From contig JAYSWD010000017.1 of NCBI GenBank assembly GCA_043718225.1, forward strand, positions 1 through 8,309: DNA of 8,309 nucleotides. Direction: 5' to 3'. Made by a program: the position numbers and the translations under genes. Under the pieces are notes generated by a model that worked only from the letters and a program-made list of their open reading frames with translations, did not search any database and was not told the origin of the DNA. Shown piece after piece: positions 1 through 4,059 of this stretch. The stretch comes from Multiplicimicrobium sp043718225. GTDB lineage: Bacteria > Omnitrophota > Omnitrophia > Omnitrophales > Aquincolibacteriaceae. Position 1 is the first letter of the stretch. Each line of letters starts with the position of its first letter.

Positions 1-1
1 T

Positions 2-79
2 ACTCCCCAAGCGTTCGCCAAACAATTTCAGGATCAAGACAACAAACAAACCCTAGAAAATTCTACTTTCAATCTGTAG
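2..79 (+). CDS. Possible C-terminal end of an upstream gene (partial)
   Basis: Frame 2 is open from the window edge to a TAG at 77-79. It gives about 25 residues of protein-like, Gln/Asn-rich sequence (TPQAFAKQFQDQ near the edge, ending STFNL). Frame 1 is also open across this stretch, to about 160, but its translation is rich in Arg, Ser and Phe and looks less like a protein. No family can be recognised from so short a tail. The call rests only on the open frame and composition and could be wrong. Confidence 0.25.
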   Translation, partial: TPQAFAKQFQDQDNKQTLENSTFNL

Positions 80-132
80 GACAAATGGGGGGAGCGCCTA
101 TGGAACTAAGATTCTGTTCGTTTTACAGATTA

Positions 133-156
133 TTTGCCTCGACGAGACTCGGCAAA
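133..156 (+). repeat. Hairpin with 12-base TCGAC-N4-CTC loop, copy 1
   Basis: A 6-bp stem, TTTGCC (133-138) with GGCAAA (151-156), closes a loop TCGACGAGACTC (139-150). The same loop form recurs at 651-662, at 3345-3356, and on the minus strand at 2731-2742, each time on a different but complementary stem. The hairpin is just upstream of the heptamer array and promoter of the 221-565 gene. Role unknown. Confidence 0.6.
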
Positions 157-178
157 CGTTAATAGCTTCCTCGGTTTC

Positions 179-206
179 TGTACGCTGTACGCTGAACGCG
201 GCACGC
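179..206 (+). repeat. Heptamer array 1 (four 7-base units)
   Basis: Units 1 and 2 are both TGTACGC, unit 3 is TGAACGC and unit 4 is GGCACGC, with no spacer between units. The array abuts the -10 box at 209-214 and covers the place where a -35 box would be. Three similar arrays occur at 693, 870 and 2604. Confidence 0.75.
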
Positions 207-208
207 TA

Positions 209-214
209 TATAAT
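209..214 (+). promoter_or_regulatory. -10 box (TATAAT), likely leaderless start
   Basis: A perfect TATAAT lies 6 bases (TTCCGC) before the ATG at 221. A typical start point would therefore fall on or next to the A of the start codon, leaving no room for a Shine-Dalgarno site. I see no convincing -35 box; the heptamer array occupies that position. Confidence 0.55.
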
Positions 215-220
215 TTCCGC

Positions 221-565
221 ATGATTCGAGCATGGGTTGTTTTCATTTTATTAATGGGCTTGATTGTTTGGGCGGCGATGACTTTTTTGAAAACAAGAAA
301 GACGGCGGCGCATAAGCCTTTATTGTTATCGCGGTTTGCCGCTAAAACTTCTCCGGGAGAAATATGGTCGCAGCTTTATGAAACGGATTCTTTGGAAGAC
401 CTCAATGCCTTGCGCATGCGGCTGGGCGAAGAAAACGTAAACTTTATTGCCTTCGAGCAAGGTAAGCGCGACAGCCAGGGAAACATCCCAAGAGCCTTTG
501 GCGTTGTGGTTGCGAAGGCACATTTGTCGCGCGCGCAAACCATTCTCGCGCGTATATTGAGCTGA
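221..565 (+). CDS. Membrane-anchored DUF2007-like small protein
   Basis: 114 residues. Residues 2-23 are one hydrophobic segment (RAWVVFILLMGLIVW and onward) followed by basic residues, consistent with an N-terminal anchor and a cytoplasmic tail. Residues about 51-113 have the pattern of the DUF2007 'putative signal transducing protein' fold: LYETDSLEDLNALRMRL, then a short strand, then GVVVAKAHLSRAQTIL. The role of DUF2007 proteins is not well defined, so no pathway is assigned. I chose ATG 221 over the in-frame TTG at 134 because the extra 29 codons would be encoded by the hairpin and heptamer repeats, and a TATAAT sits 6 bases before ATG 221. No Shine-Dalgarno site is present. The gene stands alone; downstream there is a 260-base gap with no clear terminator. 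The domain match is from memory of its pattern only. Confidence 0.7.
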   Translation: MIRAWVVFILLMGLIVWAAMTFLKTRKTAAHKPLLLSRFAAKTSPGEIWSQLYETDSLEDLNALRMRLGEENVNFIAFEQGKRDSQGNIPRAFGVVVAKAHLSRAQTILARILS

Positions 566-643
566 TTTACCCTGTTTATGCCTGTTCTTTTAACAAAAGC
601 GAAAAATAACTGCTTGCAGGAAAGCGTCTTACTGTATGGTTCG

Positions 644-669
644 ACGATCCTCGACTAGACTCGGATCGT
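644..669 (+). repeat. Hairpin with 12-base TCGAC-N4-CTC loop, copy 2
   Basis: A 7-bp stem, ACGATCC (644-650) with GGATCGT (663-669), closes the loop TCGACTAGACTC (651-662). The loop matches copy 1 at 11 of 12 bases, while the stems share only the closing CC/GG pairs. That is the pattern expected if base pairing is preserved by selection. It lies in the gap after the 221-565 gene. Confidence 0.6.
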
Positions 670-692
670 GAATAGGGCTTTTGCCTTCCAAC

Positions 693-720
693 TTTGTTCC
701 TTGTCCTTTGTTCTTTGTTC
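693..720 (+). repeat. Heptamer array 2 (four 7-base units)
   Basis: Units 1, 3 and 4 are TTTGTTC and unit 2 is CTTGTCC, directly adjacent to one another. The unit count and length match array 1, but the unit sequence is different. Confidence 0.75.
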
Positions 721-773
721 CCTCGCCGCACCCGATTTACCTAGGAGGCGCGACACAGCGCTGAGTATTCAGT

Positions 774-797
774 TTCAAACGGCGAAAGCCGTTTGAA
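774..797. promoter_or_regulatory. Perfect 10-bp inverted repeat, possible operator or hairpin
   Basis: The arms TTCAAACGGC (774-783) and GCCGTTTGAA (788-797) are exact reverse complements around the loop GAAA, a GNRA tetraloop closed by C-G if transcribed. The right arm overlaps the proposed -35 box at 793-798, so it could be a repressor operator. A terminator role is less likely because only TTT follows. Confidence 0.55.
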
Positions 798-820
798 TTT
801 AAAGGAAGCGCTAGTATAAT
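793..820 (+). promoter_or_regulatory. Sigma-70-like promoter for leader ORF and ACT gene
   Basis: The -35 candidate TTGAAT (793-798) is separated by 16 bases from a perfect -10 TATAAT (815-820). The ATG at 828 begins 7 bases after the -10 box, so the transcript would start at or just before that codon. The -35 lies inside the right arm of the 774-797 palindrome. Confidence 0.55.
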
Positions 821-827
821 TTCTTTT

Positions 828-902
828 ATGCCTATTTTAGAATCTCTACTTATGAAGCGCTTATTTTCGAATCACGAATCACGAACCACGATTCACGCTT
901 AA
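828..902 (+). CDS. 24-codon leader ORF with duplicated ACT-gene start
   Basis: ATG 828 to TAA 900-902 encodes 24 residues beginning MPILESLLMKRLF and ending in residues encoded by heptamer array 3. Its first nine bases, ATGCCTATT, are identical to the first nine bases of the ACT gene at 904. Its stop is separated from that ATG by one base, a geometry suited to reinitiation or coupled translation. The promoter's TATAAT is placed for this ATG, not for the one at 904. I infer that inserted or duplicated DNA pushed the real gene away from its original start. The peptide itself is probably not functional. It could also be just untranslated spacer. Confidence 0.35.
   Translation: MPILESLLMKRLFSNHESRTTIHA
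870..897 (+). repeat. Heptamer array 3 (four 7-base units)
   Basis: Units 1 and 2 are AATCACG, unit 3 is AACCACG and unit 4 is ATTCACG. As in array 1, the first two units are identical, the last two have diverged, and every unit carries ACG. It ends six bases before the ATG of the ACT gene and lies inside the 24-codon leader ORF. Confidence 0.75.
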
Positions 903-903
903 A

Positions 904-1296
904 ATGCCTATTCAAAAACAAATTTCGATTTTTGTTCCGAACCGGCCCGGCTCACTCGCGCGCCTCTGCTACGTTCTTTCCGACAACGATATTAATATTC
1001 TCGCGATGGCTTTGCACGACACAACCGACAATACGCTTGTGCGTTGTGTTGTGAATAACCCGATGAAAGCCGTTTTGCTGCTCGAGAAGGAAGAGTATTA
1101 CGTTTCCGAGCAGGATGTCGTTGTTGCTGATATTTCAACGTCGAAAGGCGCATTGATGCGTATCTGCCAATCTCTCGCTGAAGCGGATATTAATATTTAT
1201 TACCTTTACTGCACTTCGACTAAATCGCAGGATGGGGGATGTGTGGTTATTATGTGCGATCATCCTGATCGGGCGTTAGAAATTATTTCCAAGTGA
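904..1296 (+). CDS. Tandem ACT-domain protein
   Basis: 130 residues made of two ACT domains and little else. The first (about 5-70) has the typical VPNRPGSLARLCYVLSDNDINI stretch in which Pro-Gly precedes the ligand-binding helix. The second (about 72-130) begins VVVADISTSKGALMRICQSL and continues EADINIYYLY. Free-standing double ACT proteins (COG4747-type) are thought to bind amino acids or other small ligands and to regulate nearby metabolism; the ligand cannot be read from the sequence. ATG 904 is preceded by no Shine-Dalgarno site but directly follows a leader ORF stop (TAA-A-ATG), so translation may be coupled. It is transcribed from the promoter at 793-820. A structured element begins one base after the stop. 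Length and both domains look intact. Confidence 0.85.
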   Translation: MPIQKQISIFVPNRPGSLARLCYVLSDNDINILAMALHDTTDNTLVRCVVNNPMKAVLLLEKEEYYVSEQDVVVADISTSKGALMRICQSLAEADINIYYLYCTSTKSQDGGCVVIMCDHPDRALEIISK

Positions 1297-1297
1297 G

Positions 1298-1422
1298 ATA
1301 ATTTGCTGAAAATAATCCATCCGCGTCGTTGCCGCTCACAATCTTCGGTCAACGTACGTTTCAGTACGCCTCCCTCGATTGCTCGCTTGCGCCTAGCATC
1401 TGAACCATTTTGAGCAAATTAT
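1298..1422 (+). repeat. Structured 3'-end element, copy A
   Basis: The terminal arms ATAATTTGCT (1298-1307) and AGCAAATTAT (1413-1422) pair perfectly. A G/G mismatch and five more pairs, AAAAT (1309-1313) with ATTTT (1407-1411), extend the stem. Inside is a hairpin CGTAC/GTACG (1353-1357, 1364-1368). Blocks shared with copy B, read in the direction of the upstream gene, are GCTGAAAA, CCATCCGC, CGTTGC, TACGCCTCC, GCTCGCTTGCGCCT (one mismatch) and TTTTGAGC. It starts one base after the ACT stop and ends 4 bases before the next ATG. It probably acts as a transcript end or RNA structure. The general type is familiar to me from other bacterial genomes, but I cannot name a family. Confidence 0.65.
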
Positions 1423-1426
1423 TTTT

Positions 1427-1984
1427 ATGAATAAAAAAGAATTTCAGTTAGAGCTATCTCAAAGCATCGAAATAAAATGGGTTAATCAGCTTATTAAGAA
1501 ATTGCCATGGCCATATAGCGGCATGATTAATGATTTGTGGCAAAGTATTCGAGCGCGATCAAATTATTTGGCATTGTTAGGGCTTGCTTGTTATATAGAA
1601 GTGTGCGGGCGCAATATTTGTTTTAATGGTAATTACAAAGTAAATGGGGAAAAGTGCTTCTTAAAATTTCTTGAAAAAATGGGGGTTCAAAAAGAGCTTT
1701 TAGAAAAAAAGCTTATATTTCTTGGAAGAAGTACTTCTCTATATAACTTTTTAAGAAACGGATTGGCACACAATTATTTTATGAAAACTGACCAGAGTGA
1801 AGTCGCAATGTTTGGTCGACAAGACAGAGCAATTATTTGCGAGAGCGAAAACGCAGTTACGGTAGCTGTTGTTCCGCTATTTAAATTGTTTTGTAATATT
1901 TTAAAGAAAGAGATTGGGCGAAGCGTAAATCCTACTTTAAATTTTAATGAAGTACAAAGTGTTGAATGGAGAAATACAAAATAG
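1427..1984 (+). CDS. HEPN-like hypothetical protein with R-x4-H motif
   Basis: 185 residues, no signal peptide or clear membrane segment. I do not recognise a named family. The central part is helical: IRARSNYLALLGLACYIEVC at about 41-60, then a Phe/Leu-rich helix at 77-98. After these comes SLYNFLRNGLAHNYF, with Arg110 and His115 in the R-x4-H spacing of HEPN-superfamily RNases, preceded by a helix as in that fold. This hints at a nucleic-acid-acting or defence-type protein, but the motif alone is not proof. The base composition is visibly AT-rich compared with the ACT and FecR genes, which could mean recent transfer. No Shine-Dalgarno site precedes ATG 1427, which comes straight after the structured element; transcription may depend on read-through. 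The membrane-protein gene 155 bases downstream, on the same strand, may be a partner. Confidence 0.6.
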   Translation: MNKKEFQLELSQSIEIKWVNQLIKKLPWPYSGMINDLWQSIRARSNYLALLGLACYIEVCGRNICFNGNYKVNGEKCFLKFLEKMGVQKELLEKKLIFLGRSTSLYNFLRNGLAHNYFMKTDQSEVAMFGRQDRAIICESENAVTVAVVPLFKLFCNILKKEIGRSVNPTLNFNEVQSVEWRNTK

Positions 1985-2138
1985 ACATGAGGAATTTTCG
2001 CCGCTATTTTTAGAGCGGCAGAGATAGGTGGCATTAAAAAGATTCCGGTGCGTTTAGATGTTGGAAGAATTTTGTTTAGGGGGTTGATAAATTTGATTAT
2101 AGCAACGGCAAAAATGACCATTAAATTAGAGGTTTGTT

Positions 2139-2603
2139 ATGACAGATAAAAAAAAAGCTACTGATAAAGGGCTTACTATTAATGAATATCGAAATATGCA
2201 GGGCGGTCCATCCGCAAACGAATGGGAAAAAATTCGTTCTGACTATAAAAAGTGGACGAAGGAAGTTCTTTGGGTTATTCCAAATAAAGTTTACTACGGA
2301 CTCGCGATAGTTTTGTTTATTGCGTTATGCTTTTCTAAAAGCTGGAAATATTTTTTTCTGGCAGGGCTTATATGGATTGTTAGCAAGCTTGTTCATCGCG
2401 AAGCGCATGAAGAGGGATACATGGATGGTTTTCGAGATGGAATTGACCACGGCGTTGATAAAGCTTTGGGATTAAACTCTGAGGGCGGCGAAGTGTTTAA
2501 ACGCTGCGTCACTGAGATGACAGATTTTTACGAAGAGCATGGGATACGTCCGGAGGGAAAAAAGACGAAAGACGGGATGCCGTCCAGCGAGGACGCGGGT
2601 TAA
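2139..2603 (+). CDS. Two-helix membrane protein with GxxxG-type repeat
   Basis: 154 residues of unknown function. A charged N-terminal half (1-45, rich in Lys, Asp, Glu and Trp) is followed by two closely spaced hydrophobic segments at about 51-65 (VYYGLAIVLFIALCF) and 70-85 (KYFFLAGLIWIVSKLV). Next comes HREAHEEGYMDGFRDGIDHG, in which Gly recurs every four residues (93, 97, 101, 105), and then a hydrophilic C-terminus. The turn between the helices is only a few residues, so a hairpin with both ends on one side is likely. The Shine-Dalgarno AGAGG (2128-2132) is 6 bases before ATG 2139, which fixes the start; this differs from the leaderless-looking genes. It may form a unit with 1427-1984. 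A heptamer array starts right after the stop. Confidence 0.65.
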   Translation: MTDKKKATDKGLTINEYRNMQGGPSANEWEKIRSDYKKWTKEVLWVIPNKVYYGLAIVLFIALCFSKSWKYFFLAGLIWIVSKLVHREAHEEGYMDGFRDGIDHGVDKALGLNSEGGEVFKRCVTEMTDFYEEHGIRPEGKKTKDGMPSSEDAG

Positions 2604-2631
2604 GTCGTTAGTCGTCAGTCATTGATTCCTG
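2604..2631 (+). repeat. Heptamer array 4 (three clear units and one diverged)
   Basis: GTCGTTA, GTCGTCA and GTCATTG follow one another directly; a fourth, ATTCCTG, has diverged and runs into the palindrome at 2628. The array begins at the base after the TAA of the 2139-2603 gene. A shorter related stretch precedes the second palindrome copy near 5601. Confidence 0.6.
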
Positions 2632-2662
2632 CCTGCCGGCAGGCAGGTTTAGTCTAGAATAG
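2610..2662 (+). repeat. Palindromic dispersed repeat, copy 1
   Basis: The core CCTGCCTGCCGGCAGGCAGG (2628-2647) is a perfect 20-bp palindrome. Flanks shared with the copy at 5594-5648 are CAGTC and ATTCCTG-like bases to the left, and TTAGTCT followed by AGGA to the right. Its REP-like form and intergenic place suggest a small non-coding mobile or structural repeat. I know closely similar palindromes from other environmental genomes but cannot assign a named family. Confidence 0.65.
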
Positions 2663-2674
2663 GATTTACAAAAC

Positions 2675-2704
2675 GGGACGGCGTCCCTGCCTACCGGCAG
2701 GCGG
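2675..2704 (+). repeat. Nested hairpins with third, degraded palindrome copy
   Basis: GGGAC (2675-2679) pairs with GTCCC (2683-2687). The overlapping CCTGCCTACCGGCAGGCGG (2686-2704) differs from the palindrome core at two positions and can form a CCTGCC/GGCAGG stem with a TACC loop. This is probably a decayed third copy of the repeat at 2628. Confidence 0.5.
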
Positions 2705-2726
2705 CGGGGAGGGGTTAAGTCGCCTG

Positions 2727-2746
2727 CCCTGAGCGGAGTCGAAGGG
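2727..2746 (-). repeat. Hairpin with 12-base TCGAC-N4-CTC loop, copy 3
   Basis: Read on the minus strand, CCCT and AGGG close the loop TCGACTCCGCTC; a G-T pair can add one more step. The form CCCTTCGACTCCGCTCAGGG is familiar from intergenic regions of many environmental bacteria. It lies just past the 3' end of the antitoxin gene that stops at 2764, on the same strand. Confidence 0.55.
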
Positions 2747-2763
2747 TTAGTTTTTGCCGTCGG

Positions 2764-2991
2764 CTATTTGCTGCGATGCTTAAATAGCGCATCGATTTCT
2801 TTGGCGCTGTAATAATCTTCGCGGGTGCGGCCTTCTTTCATTTTCTGAATCATGCCAAGATCCGCCAAGTCTTCGATCTTTTCGTCAATCAAACCCTTCA
2901 CACAGGTTGAAAAATCGGAACGATAGTAAGATAAAAGCCGTTTCAACTTACGCGCTTCTTCTTTATTAAACCTAACTGTTTTAATGCTCAT
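2764..2991 (-). CDS. Ribbon-helix-helix antitoxin (RelB / DUF6290-like)
   Basis: 75 residues. The N-terminal strand KTVRFNKEE followed by two helices (about 11-22 and 26-42) is the ribbon-helix-helix DNA-binding pattern seen in CopG/RelB-type antitoxins of the DUF6290 kind. The charged C-terminal tail (DYYSAKEIDALFK) would be the toxin-wrapping part. It should neutralise the toxin encoded just upstream and repress their shared promoter. Its ATG overlaps the toxin's TGA by four bases (ATGA), and the GGGGAG inside the toxin's 3' end, 8 bases before, is a good ribosome binding site. The toxin-first order is the reverse of classic relBE. Length is typical and nothing is broken. Confidence 0.8.
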   Translation of the reverse strand: MSIKTVRFNKEEARKLKRLLSYYRSDFSTCVKGLIDEKIEDLADLGMIQKMKEGRTREDYYSAKEIDALFKHRSK

Positions 2992-3248
2992 TTGTAAATC
3001 TCCCCTCTTGGCCCAATGTCTTCAACATAAATTTCTGTACCCATTCTAAAAATAGCCCGATAATTACGGATGCGCATGCGGTAGTAAGCATGAACACCTT
3101 TGTTTACCAATTTTTTAATATCAAAAAGACGAAAGTTTCGATGTGTCGACAAAGCCTCAAACGCGTCTCTAAAATCCTGCCAAATCTCAAGGGGGATTTT
3201 GTGCCGCTCAGCTTTTTTATAAACCAGCTTGCTGTAAAAAACTTTCAT
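2988..3248 (-). CDS. RelE/ParE-superfamily toxin
   Basis: 86 residues, the usual size for RelE/ParE toxins. The start MKVFYSKLVYKKAERH matches the first strand and helix. The C-terminal half has the conserved core YYRMRIRNYRAIFRM followed by EIYVEDIGPRGEIYK, with the family's repeated Arg and the terminal I-x-x-R-x-E-I-Y-K. RelE members cut mRNA on the ribosome and ParE members poison gyrase; which applies cannot be told from sequence. The gene is first in a two-gene operon with its antitoxin (4-base overlap). A promoter at 3258-3286 would start the transcript within a few bases of the ATG, so it may be leaderless. All core motifs are present, so it looks active. Confidence 0.85.
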   Translation of the reverse strand: MKVFYSKLVYKKAERHKIPLEIWQDFRDAFEALSTHRNFRLFDIKKLVNKGVHAYYRMRIRNYRAIFRMGTEIYVEDIGPRGEIYK

Positions 3249-3257
3249 CTGTATTAC

Positions 3258-3286
3258 ATTGTATACTAGTTATTGATTAAATGCAA
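3258..3286 (-). promoter_or_regulatory. Promoter of the first toxin-antitoxin operon
   Basis: On the minus strand, TTGCAT (3281-3286) is followed after exactly 17 bases by TACAAT (3258-3263). The ATG at 3248 begins 9 bases after the -10 box. The imperfect inverted repeat GTATAC/GTAATAC (3251-3266) covers the -10 box and is a candidate operator for the ribbon-helix-helix antitoxin. Confidence 0.65.
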
Positions 3287-3305
3287 CCCCGCAAAAAGAC
3301 CGGGG
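3287..3305. repeat. Short GC hairpin
   Basis: CCCCG (3287-3291) pairs with CGGGG (3301-3305) around a 9-base loop. For the minus-strand transcript coming from 3381 it could help termination, but the bases that follow (TTGCATTT) are a poor U-tract and also form the -35 region of the next operon. Confidence 0.3.
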
Positions 3306-3330
3306 ATGGATTCAGCAGAAAAAGGTGCCG

Positions 3331-3374
3331 ATTCCCGCCTTGGTTCGACTATGCTCACCACAAATCGCGGGAAT
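3331..3374. repeat. Two-tier hairpin with 12-base TCGAC-N4-CTC loop, copy 4
   Basis: The outer stem ATTCCCGC (3331-3338) with GCGGGAAT (3367-3374) and the inner stem TGGT (3341-3344) with ACCA (3357-3360) close the loop TCGACTATGCTC (3345-3356). It lies just beyond the stop of the minus-strand gene ending at 3381, so it may shape that transcript's end. The loop form matches copies 1-3. Confidence 0.6.
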
Positions 3375-3380
3375 GAAAAA

Positions 3381-3680
3381 TCAATTCGCTTCAAAATTTT
3401 CGTTTTCTTCTTCGTCCCAGCCCGGCTCAAAATAAGTGATAGTGTGTGGTTGCTTTCTCATCTCTTGGCATAGTGGGCAATTATCGTCAAAGTCTTCACC
3501 ATGTTCCTGCTCGCGTATGATTTCCCGGATACGCTCTTCGATCACGGAGTCCTCGGGCCGGCCTAAGTGAACAACCGTAATTTTCCCCATTTCGGTTACG
3601 AAGCCATTGTCTTCGTCGGAGTAGTAAGTTTTAAAACCCAGTATTTTTTTGTACATTTTTTTTGATTCTTGGTTTTTCAT
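3381..3680 (-). CDS. Small acidic CPLC-motif protein, unknown function
   Basis: 99 residues; I do not recognise a family. The N-terminal part (10-40) alternates strands (KKILGFKTYYSDEDNGFVTEM, then KITVVHLG), followed by a charged helix (about 46-60). Next is a single Cys pair, CPLC (68-71), and a very acidic C-terminus (GWDEEENENFEAN). One Cys pair alone could bind metal only as a dimer or with other ligands. The ATG lies 4 bases after the antitoxin's stop, with GGAG 9 bases before it, so it is the third gene of the toxin-antitoxin operon from 4355. An alternative start is Met9. A third gene in such an operon may modulate the module or merely be carried along. The two-tier hairpin lies just past its stop. 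Confidence 0.6.
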   Translation of the reverse strand: MKNQESKKMYKKILGFKTYYSDEDNGFVTEMGKITVVHLGRPEDSVIEERIREIIREQEHGEDFDDNCPLCQEMRKQPHTITYFEPGWDEEENENFEAN

Positions 3681-3684
3681 GACC

Positions 3685-4059
3685 TTAATCTCCAGTCTCG
3701 TGTCGCTTGTCTCGGGTCTTTGCTTTCGGGACTGCCCGAAGCGTAATTCCGGCGCAGGAGAGAAGCGCGAGGACGTTCATGAATCCGGGATTTCCTTTCT
3801 TGGAAAGCATTTTGTAAATACTCACACGGCCGAGTTTGGTTTTACGCGAGAATTTTGTAATGCCGCCATAAGCCTCCAAAACATTTTTGAGCGCAAACAA
3901 AAAAAGCCTTAAATCTTTTTCTTCCATAGCCGCATTTAAATACTCCGCAGCTTCCTCAGGGCTTCTTCGAAGCTCCTCCTTCAGGCATTCATAGTGGTCT
4001 ACAGATGGAGGGACTACTTTCTCTTTTGATGATCTTGCCAAAAAATTTTTGCTTTCCAT
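3685..4059 (-). CDS. Helix-turn-helix antidote protein (COG3636-like)
   Basis: 124 residues. From about residue 30 it follows the 'addiction module antidote' pattern: SPEEAAEYLNAAMEEKDLRLFLFALKNVLEA, then a Cro-type helix-turn-helix (about 66-106) with KFSRKTKLGRVSIYKML, SKKGNPGFMNVL and AGITLRAV. Such proteins bind and block a HigB/RelE-like killer and repress their own operon. The first 20 residues (MESKNFLARSSKEKVVPP) are an unusual extension that overlaps the toxin gene by 46 bases. The start at 4059 has GGCGG 8 bases upstream, and no better ATG lies inside. The C-terminal tail KTRDKRHETGD is charged. The operon order is toxin, antidote, small CPLC protein. Function is inferred from family and position. 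Confidence 0.8.
   Translation of the reverse strand: MESKNFLARSSKEKVVPPSVDHYECLKEELRRSPEEAAEYLNAAMEEKDLRLFLFALKNVLEAYGGITKFSRKTKLGRVSIYKMLSKKGNPGFMNVLALLSCAGITLRAVPKAKTRDKRHETGD

Larger units (their letters stand above)
566..827. other. Gene-free gap with repeats and promoter
   Basis: No credible gene lies in the 262 bases between 565 and 828. The stretch holds, in order, a weak CTTTT/AAAAG hairpin (587-599), the TCGAC-loop hairpin (644-669), heptamer array 2 (693-720), the short palindrome CTGAGTATTCAG (761-772), a 24-base palindrome (774-797) and a promoter (793-820). Confidence 0.7.

Noticed and set aside
85..162. Short ORF from ATG 85 or ATG 100, the latter with a G-rich Shine-Dalgarno-like stretch 5 bases upstream
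   Set aside because: Only 20-25 codons, ending inside the TCGAC-loop hairpin, with an unremarkable peptide. The G-run alone is not enough.
134..220. TTG-initiated N-terminal extension of the DUF2007-like protein
   Set aside because: These codons run through the hairpin and heptamer repeats, there is no ribosome site at 134, and ATG 221 has a well-placed -10 box and starts a natural membrane anchor.
641..652. A fifth TCGAC-N4-CTC match (TCGACGATCCTC)
   Set aside because: It overlaps copy 2 and its flanks pair only with a wobble and a bulge, so it is probably a by-product of the copy 2 stem.
743..748. AGGAGG, a perfect Shine-Dalgarno sequence
   Set aside because: No start codon follows at a usable distance, so it is most likely chance.
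179..897. Heptamer arrays as a CRISPR-like array
   Set aside because: Units are 7 bases with no spacers, and no cas genes are present.
2000..2019. GCCGCT/AGCGGC hairpin as terminator of the HEPN-like gene
   Set aside because: A six-pair stem is real, but no T-run follows, so a terminator call is not supported.
1774..2121. 115-codon minus-strand ORF
   Set aside because: It overlaps the HEPN-like gene's 3' half in antisense, has no ribosome site or recognisable domain, and reads as an antisense shadow.
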